Positions 18,931 to 30,909 of a stretch of DNA of 64,000 bases are shown here, one piece after another. Position 1 is the first letter of the stretch. Each line of letters begins with the position of its first letter. The DNA is taken from the NCBI RefSeq assembly GCF_001642475.1, contig NW_019174040.1:1-64000 (forward strand), read 5' to 3'. The translations under genes were made by a program, and so were the position numbers. The notes beneath the pieces are model-generated. The model ran no database searches and had not been told where the DNA came from. It saw nothing but the letters and a program-made list of their open reading frames with translations. Source of the DNA: Fonsecaea monophora. Lineage: Eukaryota > Ascomycota > Eurotiomycetes > Chaetothyriales > Herpotrichiellaceae.

Positions 18931-20815
18931 CTCGTTCGGTCGACGTTGGCGTGCACCGAGCAGCCAGCCAGCCAGCCACAAACCTACTCTAGATTCGAAC
19001 CCTTTGTAAATGTCCTGTCGACGTCAAGCACGGCCATATCGCTGGATTGAAATTGCCCCATGGGGTGCACTATAGGCTGATAGTCTGGATAAAACATGGG
19101 TGAGATCTAGGCCTGAAACCCACGTTGCGACAGATGAGTAGCGGAACGATTCGGACGGGGACAAAAGTCAATTATCCCGGTCAGCTCCCATGCAGGTTTG
19201 CCTCGGCCCCGAACCGAGTGGGAACTGGTGGATAGGGTAGCAGACCACCCGAGAAGGCCTAGAAGGCCTTGTCTGCTCCCAAGTACGAGTACGAGGTTAG
19301 TTGAAGTTGCAGTGTAGAAAGGCGCTAAACAGCCCACCGAAGCCTTTCGTGGAGTCTGCCTGAGGGACGAAAAGGGGGGGGGAAGAGACTTAGTAACAAC
19401 CTTGTAGTCACTACCTCATCAACGTAACATAATCCATAGGTACATTTACTTTTCCACATTTAGAGACAGGGAGAAGGGAGTCAGAGACTAGGACGATACC
19501 CACCTAGATGTTGTGTGCTGCTTCGTTTCTACTTCATTTGCAAGCCAGTAGATGGCCCCGGATATTCAAAGAGGAAAGGATAGATCTCCAAGGTAGCACC
19601 GGTCTGGCGGAGGGGATGTGCCCTACTGGTTATTGCCAGATTATCCTTGCCCTTGAATTGTGCTGCCGCCTGCTAATCTCCACCCCTGTGCCGCAATTCC
19701 GAACGTGCCGTTTGTCAGGAAACGTTCCGAGATCTCGTCTGTGTGCATCTCCTCAAACCAAGACTTCTTGGCCTCGTATTCATGGCCTGGAGAACCCATG
19801 GCTCTGGGTATGCGGGGGAAATGATAATATCGCACTCCTGGTGCTATCTTGGCTTGGTAGCAACCTAAACAGAACCTCAATGTTGGATCACGACATGTGG
19901 CAGAGCTGGCTGTGTCGGGGGTCTTCAGGAGACTTGTGCATATGTCTGCATAATTGTATAGTTAATGCTTTCGATCTGCTGTTAGCGAAGTAGGTGGCTA
20001 CCCCCTCCCCATGATGCACAAGGTTGCAGTCTCCACGCCAGCTCCAGACATCCATTCGAACCAGGTGAAAGACACTTACTGACGTTTTCCAGCTTTACTC
20101 CATGGAGGGAGGTGCAATGGACTTTTCAATCAAACGGTCCGCACAAGTTATTCGCTGTTCAGAGCTGATTTCCTGGAGTGATTGGCCACCATGGACCGCG
20201 ATCCTCACATCCCAGTCTGCCGTATAGCCGGGTTTCGATGCAGGATTTCGACAAGGCTAGGTTCAGGGCCGCGCGTTGTCGCGTGGATGCTACTCTGCAC
20301 GGCTTCTTGCTGTCGAAAGAGTCATGCACTCGCCAATCATGACTATTATGTCGCTTTCAAGCCCCAGACAGCAACCCATTCCCTGACCCAGAAGGGTATT
20401 GATCTCGCGGATTCCCGGGCACATGGGCAAATTGACATGCTTCTTTCGATGCGAATGGCAAAGAGCCGCACCACAAAAGGCGTCTCGGAGTCCCCAGATT
20501 CCTCCTAGTTCGGTGTGGTTGCGATTCAGGGTATGATCAGGAGGAAAGCTGGTCCGAATCTGTGGGGTCTGGGGACGCCTGTTGAATTGCGGTTGCATGG
20601 AGTCCTTCCTTGCTATTGCATTACTTCGGTTGTTCGTCCTTTGAAGATCGATAAAGCTTGCTTCCTACCCCAGGGGAGTGCAAGACCATTGCAGTGGTCC
20701 GAGCAAGGCGCTTCGTCTTTCTATTCACTGTTCTTGACCAGCAATCCGCAGCTGGGCAGCTCTCAAGCTCTTCGCAAAGCTCATCGTCCAAATCCTGAAA
20801 AGCTCCTCTCTCACG
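18931..20815. other. divergent intergenic region, no gene supported (1.9 kb)
   Basis: Between the arrestin-like gene (-) and the sugar transporter (+). A frame at 19508-19993 (+) is open for 161 codons but is Cys/Leu/Arg-rich with no domain. A G9 run lies at 19374-19382. It probably contains two promoters. Confidence 0.45.
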
Positions 20816-22770
20816 ATGCCTCGCTTCGGCAGCCTCGCCGGCGCCAGAGCAAATGAAGCCAAAGTCAGCCAGTCCATCGTCGGCCGCAACAATGCGAACA
20901 AACCTCATGGAATCGTGGGCATGCTCAAGAATCCCTATGTCTTCATGACCTGTGCCTTTGCTTCGCTCGGCTGCATGATGTACGGGTACGATCAAGGTGT
21001 CATGGGCCCAATTCTGGTCATGGAGAATTTCCAGGCTCACTTCCCTTCCTTGACCGGCTCGACCATCCAAGGCTGGCTCGTCTCTGCCTTGGAACTCGGC
21101 GCGTGGGCTGGAGCGTTGGTCAGTGGCTACCTGTCTGACCGGATCTCTCGAAAGTACAGCATGATGGTCGCCGTCATCATCTTCACTCTCGGCACGGGAT
21201 TCCAGGTTGGCGCACAGAATCCAGCTATGCTCTTCGCCGGGAGAGTAATAGGCGGTCTGGGTATAGGATCTTTCTCGATGCTGATTCCACTCTATCAAGC
21301 TGAGATAGCACCTCCTGAATTGAGAGGGTCCCTTGTTTCACTCCAACAACTATCTATCACCATCGGAACATGCATCAGTTTCTGGCTCGACTATGGCATG
21401 CACTTTGTCGGTGGCACTCACTGTGACCCTGAAGGAGTTGCGAACCCCTATTCGTCCTCCAACACATTCCTACCTTACGTTGCTCATGGCCACACTTGTC
21501 TGGGAGAGAAGACGGTTTCGTGGCGGGTACCGTTGGCTCTTCAGCTGATCCCGGCCTGGATCCTCTTCTTTGGAATGTTCTTCCTGCCGTTTTCCCCACG
21601 CTGGCTGATGATGAAGCATCGCGAAGATGACTGCGTGGCCGCCCTGTCCCGGTTGAGAAGGCTTGATCCCTCCGACCCTCTCCTAGTGGCCGAATTCCTC
21701 GAGATCAAGGCGACCGTTCTGTTCGATGAAGAGACCGAGGCTGAACTGAAGGGAAGCGGTGGCGTACTAGCTCCGTGGAAAGCACTATTCGCACCAAATA
21801 TGTTCAAGCGGTTGAGCATTGGATGTTGGATTATGATGTACGTCCCTCCTCTCGCTCGGGTTTCTGCACCTATACTAACTCTTAGCGTCAGATTCCAACA
21901 GTTCACAGGTATCAATGCCGTCTTGTGAGTAGATCCCATAGAGTCCTTGAGCGTCTGTCTAATTTGTGCCAGGTACTATGCCCCACAGATCTTCGCAAGC
22001 TTCGGTTTCAGCTCAGTCACCACCAACCTGCTGGCCACCGGTGTAACCGGGATCCTGCAAATTATCTTCACGCTGCCATCCGTGTTTTTCCTCGATAACT
22101 TTGGCCGGAAGACATTCTTGATCGTCGGGGCTATTGGTATGTGCATCTGCCACATCATCGTGGCATCGGTGGATGGCGTGTATGAGGACAAGTGGGCTCT
22201 GAAACAAGGTCTGGCCAAAACCCCCGGATGGGTCTCCATCGCCTTCATCTGGCTTTTTGCCGTCAACTTTGCCTATTCATGGGGTCCGGTCGCGTGGGTG
22301 CTCACTCAGGAGCTGTTCCCCAACAGCATGCGGTCGCGAGGTGTCTCGATCGTGGCGTCGACGAACTGGATGTTCAACTTCATCATCGGCCTGACGACCC
22401 GCGACATGATCAACTCGATGAAGTTTGGCACTTACATCTTTTTTGCCTTCTTCTCTGGCGCAGGCGGTATCTTTGTCTGGTTTCTTTGCCCAGGTGAGAG
22501 AGGTTCTAGTTGCATGCTGATAAAGGACTCATCGCTGATAAGTACTGGACAGAAACCAAGAACAAGACCCTCGAGGAGCTCGATGTGTTCTTCGGCGGCT
22601 CCATCGATAGTGTCGCCCAGGCTGATCGAGAACGGATGCAACGCATCAACGAGCGACTTGGAATCACCGGGGCTGAACACCCTAATGATCTCGTGGGACG
22701 TACAGCTTCGGTCGGTCAAGAGAAGGGAATACCCGTGGCCGCAGAGGCAGAACATGACTTCAAGGCATAA
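20816..22770 (+). CDS. MFS sugar transporter
   Basis: Exons 20816-21837, 21892-21924, 21973-22493 and 22553-22770 give 597 residues. The second exon is only 33 nt (FQQFTGINAVL). This is a 12-helix hexose/proton symporter-type member of the MFS sugar porter family at the plasma membrane. Signatures: GYDQGVMGPIL in helix 1, the intracellular loop GYLSDRISRKYSM (D-R-x-S-R-K), FAGRVIGGLGIGSFSMLIPLYQAEIAPPELRGSLVSLQQ, the helix 6-7 loop LPFSPRWLMMKHREDD, QQFTGINAVLYYAPQIF, DNFGRKTFLIVGA and the terminal PETKNKTLEELDVFF. The substrate cannot be read from sequence. A hairpin-forming inverted repeat follows the stop codon. Confidence 0.93.
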
Positions 22771-24314
22771 ACCAATACTCGTTCTCCCCGAGCACAGCAT
22801 TGGAAGGATTCGACTCCTTGCGACTCTGACCCTGGGAGTCGAATCTGAGTAACGAGATATCGGGGGCCATGTTATTCCGTTCCTATATCCTAGATAGGTA
22901 TAGGTGATGACCCATTTTAGCCACTATTTCATTACTAGAATAGGCTATAGTTCTGGTTCTCACCTCATTGGCCGCCAATCCTGACTAGTATAGCTAAATC
23001 ACCACTAAAAGTGCCAAGAATTGAGATGCTGAATCTTACAATAAGCCGATTGCATCGTTGTTGACGAATCGTTTGTACTCACTGTAACAATGGTATCAAG
23101 ATCTTGTCGCTACCCGTAGCTGAGCACTCACTCTTCCGTAGGGCAGATGCACATGTTCCTGATGGGTTTCGAGCCGACTTACCACACAGTGGGAGGATGG
23201 ATCAGAAGAAGAGATCCAGGCAGCTTGAGGTGATAGTGCCTGTGGGTACAGCGCAGACAATCGTCTTGTAACCATGGAGGCTGTGTCTGTCTTGTGCTGT
23301 CCTCCTGAGTGACGAGTATAAGTCTAAGACGAGTCGGACCGTCCCCAGGCTCCAGGTCTCGTTGGCCGCGTAGTCGAATTGTCAACACTGCACTCGATCG
23401 CTGCATCATGCCCAATCTCTGAGGACCTCCAGGCTCTTGGCGTTGACCACCATTACGCCGCAACGAGCATGCCTTCAGTTTTCTATGCGGAAATAGCAGT
23501 ATACCCGATGAGTCAGTTCTTGGCTCTCCATTGAGCACGACTATTTCCGCGTTTTGGAGTTTGACAACTGCTATTACCAATATGGTGCCAAGAACCCTGC
23601 GTTAGGGGCCGCGTTATCGATGCCAACGTGGCCTGCAGCGGTGTTTCATCCGACGAGGTGAGACTGCTCAAGCGGTAGATGAGTTTGCAATATCAAGCCG
23701 ATACCTTGCTGGCGCATTATTGATACAATTTGATTTATGTAAGCAGACGCATATTGGTAGACGAAAGGTTCCGCAGTTGTGTGTTGCCCAAGGCGGACAA
23801 GGGGCGGCAAAGGTGACAAACTCATTCCCGTGATCGTCTCTCTTTCTTCCCGGGGCTAGTGCAGCAGGACTGCATTTTAGTGCCCAATGAAAGCTCTAAA
23901 TGGAACTGCCGAGACCACTTGCCGGTAATCGTACAGCCTCCCCCGGCTAAAGCCCCCCGCCAAATGTCCACCCACTGCACCTTGAACTCTCCGCAAAAGG
24001 CCCATGAGGCTTCAGGAGAAATGCCAGCCTCGCCAATGACGGTTGCTTCTCCACCACCCAACGGGGATCCCCCGCGTCAAATCCTATCTCCAGGCCCTGC
24101 CCACAGGTCGGAATTGCTTCCAGGGTCACTTCCAGGGTCGCTTCCATGGGTTCGATCCAGGTGGGAGCACAGCCCTTCACGCCACGCGCTCCCCGATCCG
24201 AGCATCATGTTGACGTGTGTATTTATATTAGCCCCATTCCTTCGTTAACTTCTCCCCTTAAGCCCTAACTAAACTTTCCTACTCACAACCGGCCTCGATA
24301 ACTTACTCTACACC
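22771..24314. other. intergenic (1.5 kb), promoter of the DHA1 transporter
   Basis: Tandem genes on both sides. Contents are an inverted repeat just after the sugar transporter, AT-rich sequence at about 22850-23050, three copies of a roughly 12-bp CTTCCAGGGTCG-like repeat at 24116-24150, and a TATA-like TATTTATATTA near 24220. The frame at 23859-24248 is proline-rich but has no support as a gene. Confidence 0.5.
22807..22845. repeat. inverted repeat / hairpin after sugar transporter
   Basis: GATTCGACTCC (22807-22817) and GGAGTCGAATC (22835-22845) are perfect 11-nt reverse complements with a 17-nt loop. They lie 36 nt after the TAA. In the 3' UTR this could form a stable RNA hairpin. No function is assumed. 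Confidence 0.6.
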
Positions 24315-26210
24315 ATGGAGATGAACTATGATGAACAGGTATGTACTTCTACCCTTAGAAGACGCCGCTCTCAATGATGAACTGACCCGGGGTGCAACAG
24401 GAGCTCTCCGCCATTGAGCGAGAGCTCAACGTCGAGATTCTCCCTGGCACGGAGCTGATGGCGGATGTTGGATCGCATCATTTCGTCAAGAGCACCGGCA
24501 GGAGCCATCGTGTCTTGGTTCCACAACCATCAGAGGATCCCCATGATCCCCTTAACTGGTCGACATACTGGAAGCTGTCGGCGATTGTCGCCTCGAGCAT
24601 GGTCAGCTTCACGCAGGGCTTTGGTCCACTATCTCTCGCACCCATGTTTGGCGACTACATCGAGGCATTCAACTGCTCTCTGGCAGACGCAGTGCAGTTT
24701 ACTGGCGTTGCTATCCTTGTGCTTGGCTTCAGCAACTTCATCTGGTATGCTCTCCTGACTTTTTGACGGGGGAAGACACCACGTACTTACTTAACCGCGA
24801 CTTAGGGTTCCTCTCAGCTCGACGTTCGGCCGTCGCCCGGTTTACATTTTCTCCCAGCTAATCTGCCTGGGCTCATCCATCTGGCGTGCGAGAGCTCAGA
24901 CTTATGGCTCTTTTATGGGGGCTTGTGTGTGCGTAATCATCTTCTGCCCAGTACACGAAAGCATGCTGACACAGTGGCCAGTCTTAACGGCATTGGTGCT
25001 GGTCCGGCTGAAACCATCCAGCCAGCGGTCATTGCGGATATTTTCTTCCTCCACGATCGTGGCAAGTGGAATACGCTCTACTGGGTCGTCTACATGGGAT
25101 CACTCATGGTTGCGCCCATCATTGCTGGTGCAATGGCTGAAAACGTCGGGTGGAGAAGCTTCTGGTGGTTCTACACTGCCTTGCTGGCCCTCTCCCTGGT
25201 AATGGTGGTCTTTATGTTCCCCGAGACGAAGTGGCACCGACAACATCCAAAGGAGGTGGTCAAGCATGCCATTGCAACACAAGAAGAAAAGTCCGAGGGT
25301 GTCGAGGGCGCTGATCCGAAGCATTCAGACGCTGTGCTTGAACAGGCACCCGGGAACAACGAACTTGGTCCGGTCGAAACCGCTGAGCGCGACCCTTGGC
25401 TCGGCCGTGGCAAGCCAAACAAAGCCCAATGGGGTCTTTACACTCCCAATCCAGATCCGCTCAGGGCCATCATCCTCGATCTCTGGATCCCGTGGAAGCT
25501 GTTCGCCTTCCCCATTGTCGAGTTGGCTGCATTTATTGTCAGCTGGAGCTGTTCTTCGTTCTTGACCCTCAATTTGACTCAGACTCAAGCCTTCGCGGCG
25601 CCGCCCTACAACTTTACCACCGAGCAAATCGGATTCACCAACTTCGCCATCCTGGTGGGCGCCATGATTGGCCTGTTTACAGCAGGACCATTTTCCGACT
25701 TTGTGGCTGCTCGAGCGACAGCACGGAACAAAGGCGTCCGTGAGCCTGAGATGCGCCTGCTTGCGTTGATTCCGTACGTCATTATCATGTACTTTGGCAA
25801 CATCATTGTCAGCGTCGGGTATGAGAACAAATGGCCGTGGCAAGCCATTGTCATTATCGGATACACTTGCGCTGGTATCCAGGTCGCCGCTATTCCCGGC
25901 ATCGCCTCGACCTATGCCGTCGACAGCTACAAGCCCGTTGCCGGCAGTTTGTTTGTGGCCATCACGGTCAACAAGAATGTCTGGGGATACGGTTTCAGCA
26001 AGTTCATCACGGTAAGCTTCACTCCGCTCGGGTATTTCTAGCGATGCACTAACTTGAAGTTAGAACTGGATCGTCGACGACGGTTACATCCCGCCAATCA
26101 TGACCAATGCGTCGTTGATCCTCCTGTTCTGCCTGTGTGCTATTATCTTCTACTTTTACGGGAAGACGTTCCGACGATGGACCAAGAACAGCAGCGTGCA
26201 TTCGATGTGA
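24315..26210 (+). CDS. MFS transporter, DHA1-like (drug/polyamine/anion antiporter type)
   Basis: Exons 24315-24338, 24401-24744, 24806-24928, 24982-26011 and 26064-26210 sum to 1668 nt and give 555 residues. The donor GTGCGT at 24929 joins MGACV to LNGIGAGP in frame. A short cytosolic N-terminus is followed by DPHDPLNWS, standard before helix 1 in this group. Other signatures are VPLSSTFGRRPVYIFSQLICLGSS (MFS motif A region), LNGIGAGPAETIQPAVIADIFFLHDRGKWNTLYW (strongly conserved in fungal DHA1 transporters) and MFPETKWHRQHP, then a long central loop. The second half is VGAMIGLFTAGPFSDF...YGFSKFITNWIVDDGYIP. About 12 membrane helices. It would export or import a small metabolite across the plasma membrane; specificity is unknown. 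Confidence 0.91.
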
Positions 26211-27602
26211 GGGGATGGAAGGAGTGGAAAACACAATACTGAGACAGGGTGTGCTGTGGACTATGGTTATTTCCTCGTTCATAGCATCGATATTCTCCAT
26301 CCTGTGCTACATCCTGTGCCAGATTGGGCGTGCAAAGGTCGATGGCCAATGTTGTGTATCAAAAAGGCCGAGGAGGAAGCCGTAAAGAGAAATGAAGACG
26401 GCATATTTGTATCTCTGTGAACGGATACCAGGCGTTAGAGACAATCACCTACGCCTATTTTTGAAAATACCCGCATACGTCTGATATTTGATGTCTCTCC
26501 GCTAACGGATGCAAGGCTGCCCAGGCAGGGGTGGGACGGGAGATCCAAAGCCGCCCGCAGCGGCCAGAACAGCTCGGGATGCTGCCGGGAGCCTTATGAG
26601 CCCCTGTGCTTGTACACTCGGGGACTCGTAGGATTTAATTGACGAGGTACTTGTACTTTATAGGTAGGTACAAGGGGATCCGGATCCGCGCGCCAAAGGA
26701 CCATCAACGCCTTACCGCCGCGGAAATCGATCGCATTTACACACGTAAAATAATAGCTCAAGTTTCACCAGTTTTCCGCTCTGGGATGCCACGTTTCCCC
26801 CCTCCGCATACCCGTAAATACAGGTGGAAAGCAAATCTGGGTGAAACCGGCTGTCCGCGATATTTACAAGGACTTGTGTGTTTACCATCTCCTCGGAACG
26901 GACCCTTTTCCCCTTAGCTTTTGGCCAATTATTAAGCCCGTGTGTCCCATTCGTCGCCTGGCCTCGCTTCGCTGGGATTGCTGGGGGAAAGTCCCACATG
27001 GTTAAGAATTTTGTGGTCTTCCGGGTTTCTGGGCATCATTCACCCCAAGGGACAAAAACGTTCTTTGACGTCGTCATCGTGGAGGATTTGCCCAGTTTGT
27101 CTTTGCTGTTCTGGATCTTTGATTTGCCTTGTCACACCACTTGAACACTGCCGGGTTATTGAGGCATACTCGCCTCGACTGTTGAGGCTCATGGGTAGGT
27201 AATGAACTACGTGAGTGTATGGTAAGCCCCAATACCTCGTACTCACTCACACATACTTGTATGCCGGGGAAATGCTTGTTTTCGCCCACGACAATATCCC
27301 GCTATCCGGATTCACTGCCCTGATGAGGTTGCTTCCCTATGAAATCTTGGTATCACCTGAGGCGCAACACTGGAAAAGCTTCTTCCCCCCTGGATCTGCA
27401 AGTACATGAACACGCCGGCTTATGTAGGCGAATGCCGATCCAAGTACGTGACACGGGGGGCAGAGCTAAAGAACTTCTGCGGCTATTCGACTTACATAAC
27501 AGGTTCCACTGGGTTGTCGCGGTGGTGAATATATAACTGGCTCTTGCGTATGTCTTCTCACATTCAACAGGAACTCCAATTACACATCATCTCACAAGGA
27601 CA
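26211..27602. other. intergenic (1.4 kb), promoter of flavohemoglobin
   Basis: Between two plus-strand genes. Near 26670 there is a GGATCCGGATCC palindrome. A CCAAT-type pentamer lies at about 26924, and a TATA-like AATATATAA at 27528-27536, some 67 bp before the flavohemoglobin ATG. No gene is supported; short frames on both strands show no domain. Confidence 0.45.
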
Positions 27603-28970
27603 ATGGCGAGCAAGGTGGTCGGAAGTCGAGCATTGACGGGCTGCAATCCAACCCGCCTCTTACAGAGATCCACCCCCATCAGAGTGTCGAGGGTTATAGC
27701 AACAACCCCCAGTATCGACCGGAAACATTTCAACACCTCGTCGAAGCGACAAGCCGAGGCTCTGACCGAGCAGCAAAAGGCCATCGTCAAATCAACAGCA
27801 CCCGTTCTCCAGGAACATGGCGTCACTATCACGAGCCTTTTCTACAAACGACTACTAAACAACCATCCCACTCTGCGCAACATATTCAACACGGCACACC
27901 AAGAGACCGGTGCTCAGCCGGCGGCTCTGGCGCACGCTGTTTGGGCCTATGCCAACAATATTGACAACCTGGGCGCGCTGACCACGGCGGTGTCGAGAAT
28001 CGGGCACAAGCACGCCAGCCTGGACATCCAGCCAGACCAATACCCGATCGTGGGCGAAGAGTTGCTCGCTGCGATCAAAGAGGTGCTCGGCGAGGCTGTG
28101 ACTGACGACATACTCGACGCGTGGAAAGCGGCCTATGCCCAGCTCGCAGACATCTTCATCAATTTTGAGCGGGACCTCTACAAGCAGGCCGAGAAGACTA
28201 CAGGGGGGTGGAACGGGTGGCGCACATTCACCGTGGCGAAGAAGGTGCACGAGAGCGACGAGATCGTCTCATTCTACCTCGAACCTGCAGACAAGGGACC
28301 CCTCCCCGGATTCCAGTCGGGCCAGTATGTGTCGGTCAGGGTCTTCCTCCCGGAACTCGGCGTCTACCAGCCACGACAGTACAGCCTGTCGGACATCCCG
28401 GACGGCAAGCACTTTCGGATATCGGTGAAGAAGGAGTCTGCCAGGGGACAAATCCCCGCCGGGAGGATCTCGAACGTGCTGCACGAGGATATCCCCGAAG
28501 GCGCACAGATCGACGTCAGCATGCCGAGGGGAGACTTTTTCCTCGACGTCGACGCCGACACGCCCGTGGTCTTGATCAGCGCCGGCGTCGGCATCACGCC
28601 CATGCTGTCCATGTTGGGTACCGTGATCGGGCAGAACAACACCCGGCCCGTCAGCTTCATCCACGCGGTCCGCTCGGGCCACGTCCACGCCATGAAGGAC
28701 TACCTCGCACGGGTGGTGGAGAAGAACCCACAGGTGAAAAAGGCTGTTTTTTACGAACACGTCGAGGACGGGGACAAAAAGGGCCGCGACTATGACTTTG
28801 AGGGGCGCATCGAGTTCGACAAGGTCAAGGAGCTCGCCCTGCTCCCCGACGCGCAGTACTATCTCTGCGGGCCAATCCCGTTCATGCAGCTCCAGCAGCG
28901 GGAACTGGAGGCGCTGGGTGTGCCCAAGGAGCGCATCCACTCCGAGGTCTTTGGGTCGGGTGTCGCGTGA
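27603..28970 (+). CDS. flavohemoglobin (nitric oxide dioxygenase), probably mitochondrial
   Basis: Intronless, 455 residues. It converts NO plus O2 to nitrate using NAD(P)H. The globin domain (about 53-195) keeps the B10 tyrosine (FYKR, Y81), the E7 glutamine region (AHQETGAQ, Q100) and the proximal histidine in IGHKHASL (H137). The FAD domain has PRQYSLSD, and the NAD(P)H domain has ISAGVGITPMLSML and YLCGPIPFM. Bacterial and cytosolic forms are about 400 residues. Here about 50 extra N-terminal residues, rich in Arg/Ser/Thr with almost no acidic residues (MASKVVGSRALTG...RVSRVIATTPSIDRKHF), resemble a mitochondrial presequence. Targeting is inferred. The long upstream region may carry stress-responsive control. 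Confidence 0.95.
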   Translation: MASKVVGSRALTGCNPTRLLQRSTPIRVSRVIATTPSIDRKHFNTSSKRQAEALTEQQKAIVKSTAPVLQEHGVTITSLFYKRLLNNHPTLRNIFNTAHQETGAQPAALAHAVWAYANNIDNLGALTTAVSRIGHKHASLDIQPDQYPIVGEELLAAIKEVLGEAVTDDILDAWKAAYAQLADIFINFERDLYKQAEKTTGGWNGWRTFTVAKKVHESDEIVSFYLEPADKGPLPGFQSGQYVSVRVFLPELGVYQPRQYSLSDIPDGKHFRISVKKESARGQIPAGRISNVLHEDIPEGAQIDVSMPRGDFFLDVDADTPVVLISAGVGITPMLSMLGTVIGQNNTRPVSFIHAVRSGHVHAMKDYLARVVEKNPQVKKAVFYEHVEDGDKKGRDYDFEGRIEFDKVKELALLPDAQYYLCGPIPFMQLQQRELEALGVPKERIHSEVFGSGVA

Positions 28971-30205
28971 CGAAGAGCATAGTACCATAAAAGGTGCCCT
29001 GTACGACGATGTAAAAAAAAAGAGGAAAGGAAGGGAGGTGTTTAGACCACTGGATTATCATCACGTCTTTATCACGTCTACCAGTTTGCCCAAAGTATTC
29101 TGGAACCCTCATGATATGTATCGCCAGTCCACTTGCAGAGATCATGTATTGGCTCGATGGTCGGACCGGTCCAGAAGTAATGTACGAATATCCAAAACAC
29201 AACATTGTTGTCTTGATTTCCTGAACCTTGTCAAAAGTACCTATGAGGGACTGACAAGCTCCGGACCTGCATCCTCATATGAGGAAAGAGGATTGATAAC
29301 GTCCTAATAAATACCTGTAACTCGTTGTTGCTAGTCGCTGGTCTCTACGAGTTCCAGGTATATCAAGACACGAGCGTCTGTGGAGTTGAAAACGCCTCGA
29401 CGGTACAGAGATGGATTGTGTGTCTGTCTATCTAGGAGTCGCTAGTCCGGTTTGGTCAAGCCAGGCCAGATCAAGGACTCAACGCTAGACTTTTCCCATC
29501 GATATTTGGAACAAGAAACCTCAAGTCCTCTCTCCCACGAGTGCCACCTATAACCGAAGGTCACCGCCCAGCAAGAAAGCATATGGGTCTAGCATATCTC
29601 TACCTACTCCTTCTTACCCTTGACTCGCACAGGGGATACTACTTTGTTTGTTGAATGCCAATACTAATTATCCTCTGGCCCTCGCTCTAGGCATATTAAA
29701 CTTTAGGCAACAACGACCATGCCTGGGGTGCCCAGCCCTGCCCACGCACCAACGCGGGATATAAGCGAGTACGTCGTCTTGTTGCCCAATCAGAATTTCC
29801 TATGAACGGCCTACGGAAGAGGTGAAAGGCGGGGTTTTTCATTTCCTGATATCATGTCATGTGCTTTCGCGTGCCGAAGGCGATAGAACTAGTGACATTG
29901 GCGAAGAGGATTGGACGCGTCCAGAATACGAGGACTCGATTGCCAGGTTTTGTTCGGGCACTTGCAGGAAGAGCGAGGGTCTTCAAAGTCAAAGGGGTAA
30001 AGAATCGCCGATCCTTTCGCGTCTGCTCGTAAGGGAGGTGTCGTAGAGGAGGTGGTGAGAAAGAGGTATTTAAACAGAGAAAATAGTCGAGAGAAGCCTC
30101 TGAAAAGATCCTCTTCATTTTCCTCTTTTTCCGGCTCTTCTCTCGACACAGATACAACTCCAACGAGGTATCCATTGTCTGCCATCGAGGAAATAACTTG
30201 ATACC
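28971..30205. other. intergenic (1.2 kb), nothing recognised
   Basis: Tandem intergenic region before the glyoxalase-fold gene. It has an A9 tract just after the flavohemoglobin gene (about 29012). Frames at 29889-30260 (-) overlap the next gene start and lack a domain. Confidence 0.45.
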
Positions 30206-30909
30206 ATGTCTTCTGAAGCTGCTGCTGCCGCGTGGGTCCCCCCTCCTGAAGGGTCACCATGTTGGATTGAAATTCCTGCTCGCGACATCGAGAAGCTCAA
30301 GGTATGAAGGTCAAACAAAGGACAACGAGAGGCACAACGAAGGACATTCTCCCATCCCTCTCCCTCTTCGTCGTCGGACCTCTCTATAAATCTTGCTGAC
30401 ATCGGCGTTGAAAGACCTTCTACAGTAACGTCTTCCCCAATTGGACTTGGAAGCCAAATATTTCCGGCCCAGGACACGAGGTCGCAATGTTCCGATTCAA
30501 GGACCCCGAAGGTGAGTCCTTTCAAGGTCCTCCTCCACAGACGGGGTGACTTGTTCGATTGTTTGCTTACAACACCCACTGGTGGTTCCAGGTCTTGGAG
30601 GCGGCCTTGTCAAAATGCCCGATGGTTGTGGCCCCAACACGCAGGAGCTGGGATCGGGCGTCACGATCTACCACATGGTCGAGTCGCTGGAGAAGGTGAG
30701 TCTCCCAAAATGAAGTGCCTGGGTGTGTTGAGAGACAACAGCGTCTGACTAGGAATTCAAACCAGACCGAAGCGCGCATCCATGAACTGGGCGGGAAGAC
30801 GGTGCTGCCAAAGACGGCGGAGGGTGACCACGGCGTCTACATCAACGTGACAGATCCCGAGGGAAATAGATTTGGTATTTACCAGATGGTTCGGAACTGT
30901 GGCTCTTAA
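30206..30909 (+). CDS. glyoxalase/bleomycin-resistance/dioxygenase (VOC) superfamily protein
   Basis: Exons 30206-30301, 30415-30511, 30592-30695 and 30766-30909 sum to 441 nt and give 146 residues. This is a single vicinal-oxygen-chelate domain: PCWIEIPARDIEKLKTFYSNVFPNWTW opens the first beta-alpha-beta module, HEVAMFRFKDPEGLGGGLVK gives the central strands, TIYHMVESLEKTEARIHELGGKTVLPKT the second module, and GVYINVTDPEGNRFGIYQ the terminal strand with its metal-ligand-type glutamate region. The size matches the PhnB/glyoxalase-like fungal proteins of about 140 residues. Substrate is unknown, and it is not glyoxalase I by sequence. It lies 1.2 kb downstream of the NO-detoxifying flavohemoglobin; whether the two are linked in stress response is open. 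Confidence 0.88.

Noticed and set aside
18908..18979. Upstream start extending the arrestin-like protein through a poly-proline tract
   Set aside because: It would need a GTG start and its frame depends on the exact length of a 19-base homopolymer.
18990..19005. T-loop-like GGTTCGAATC on the minus strand (possible tRNA)
   Set aside because: No acceptor stem, D-arm or anticodon arm can be folded around it.
24146..24157. GGGTTCGATCC resembling a tRNA T-loop
   Set aside because: It lies next to short tandem repeats and lacks the other tRNA arms.
28269..28988. 239-codon antisense frame over flavohemoglobin
   Set aside because: Shadow of a strongly supported gene in GC-rich DNA; no domain.
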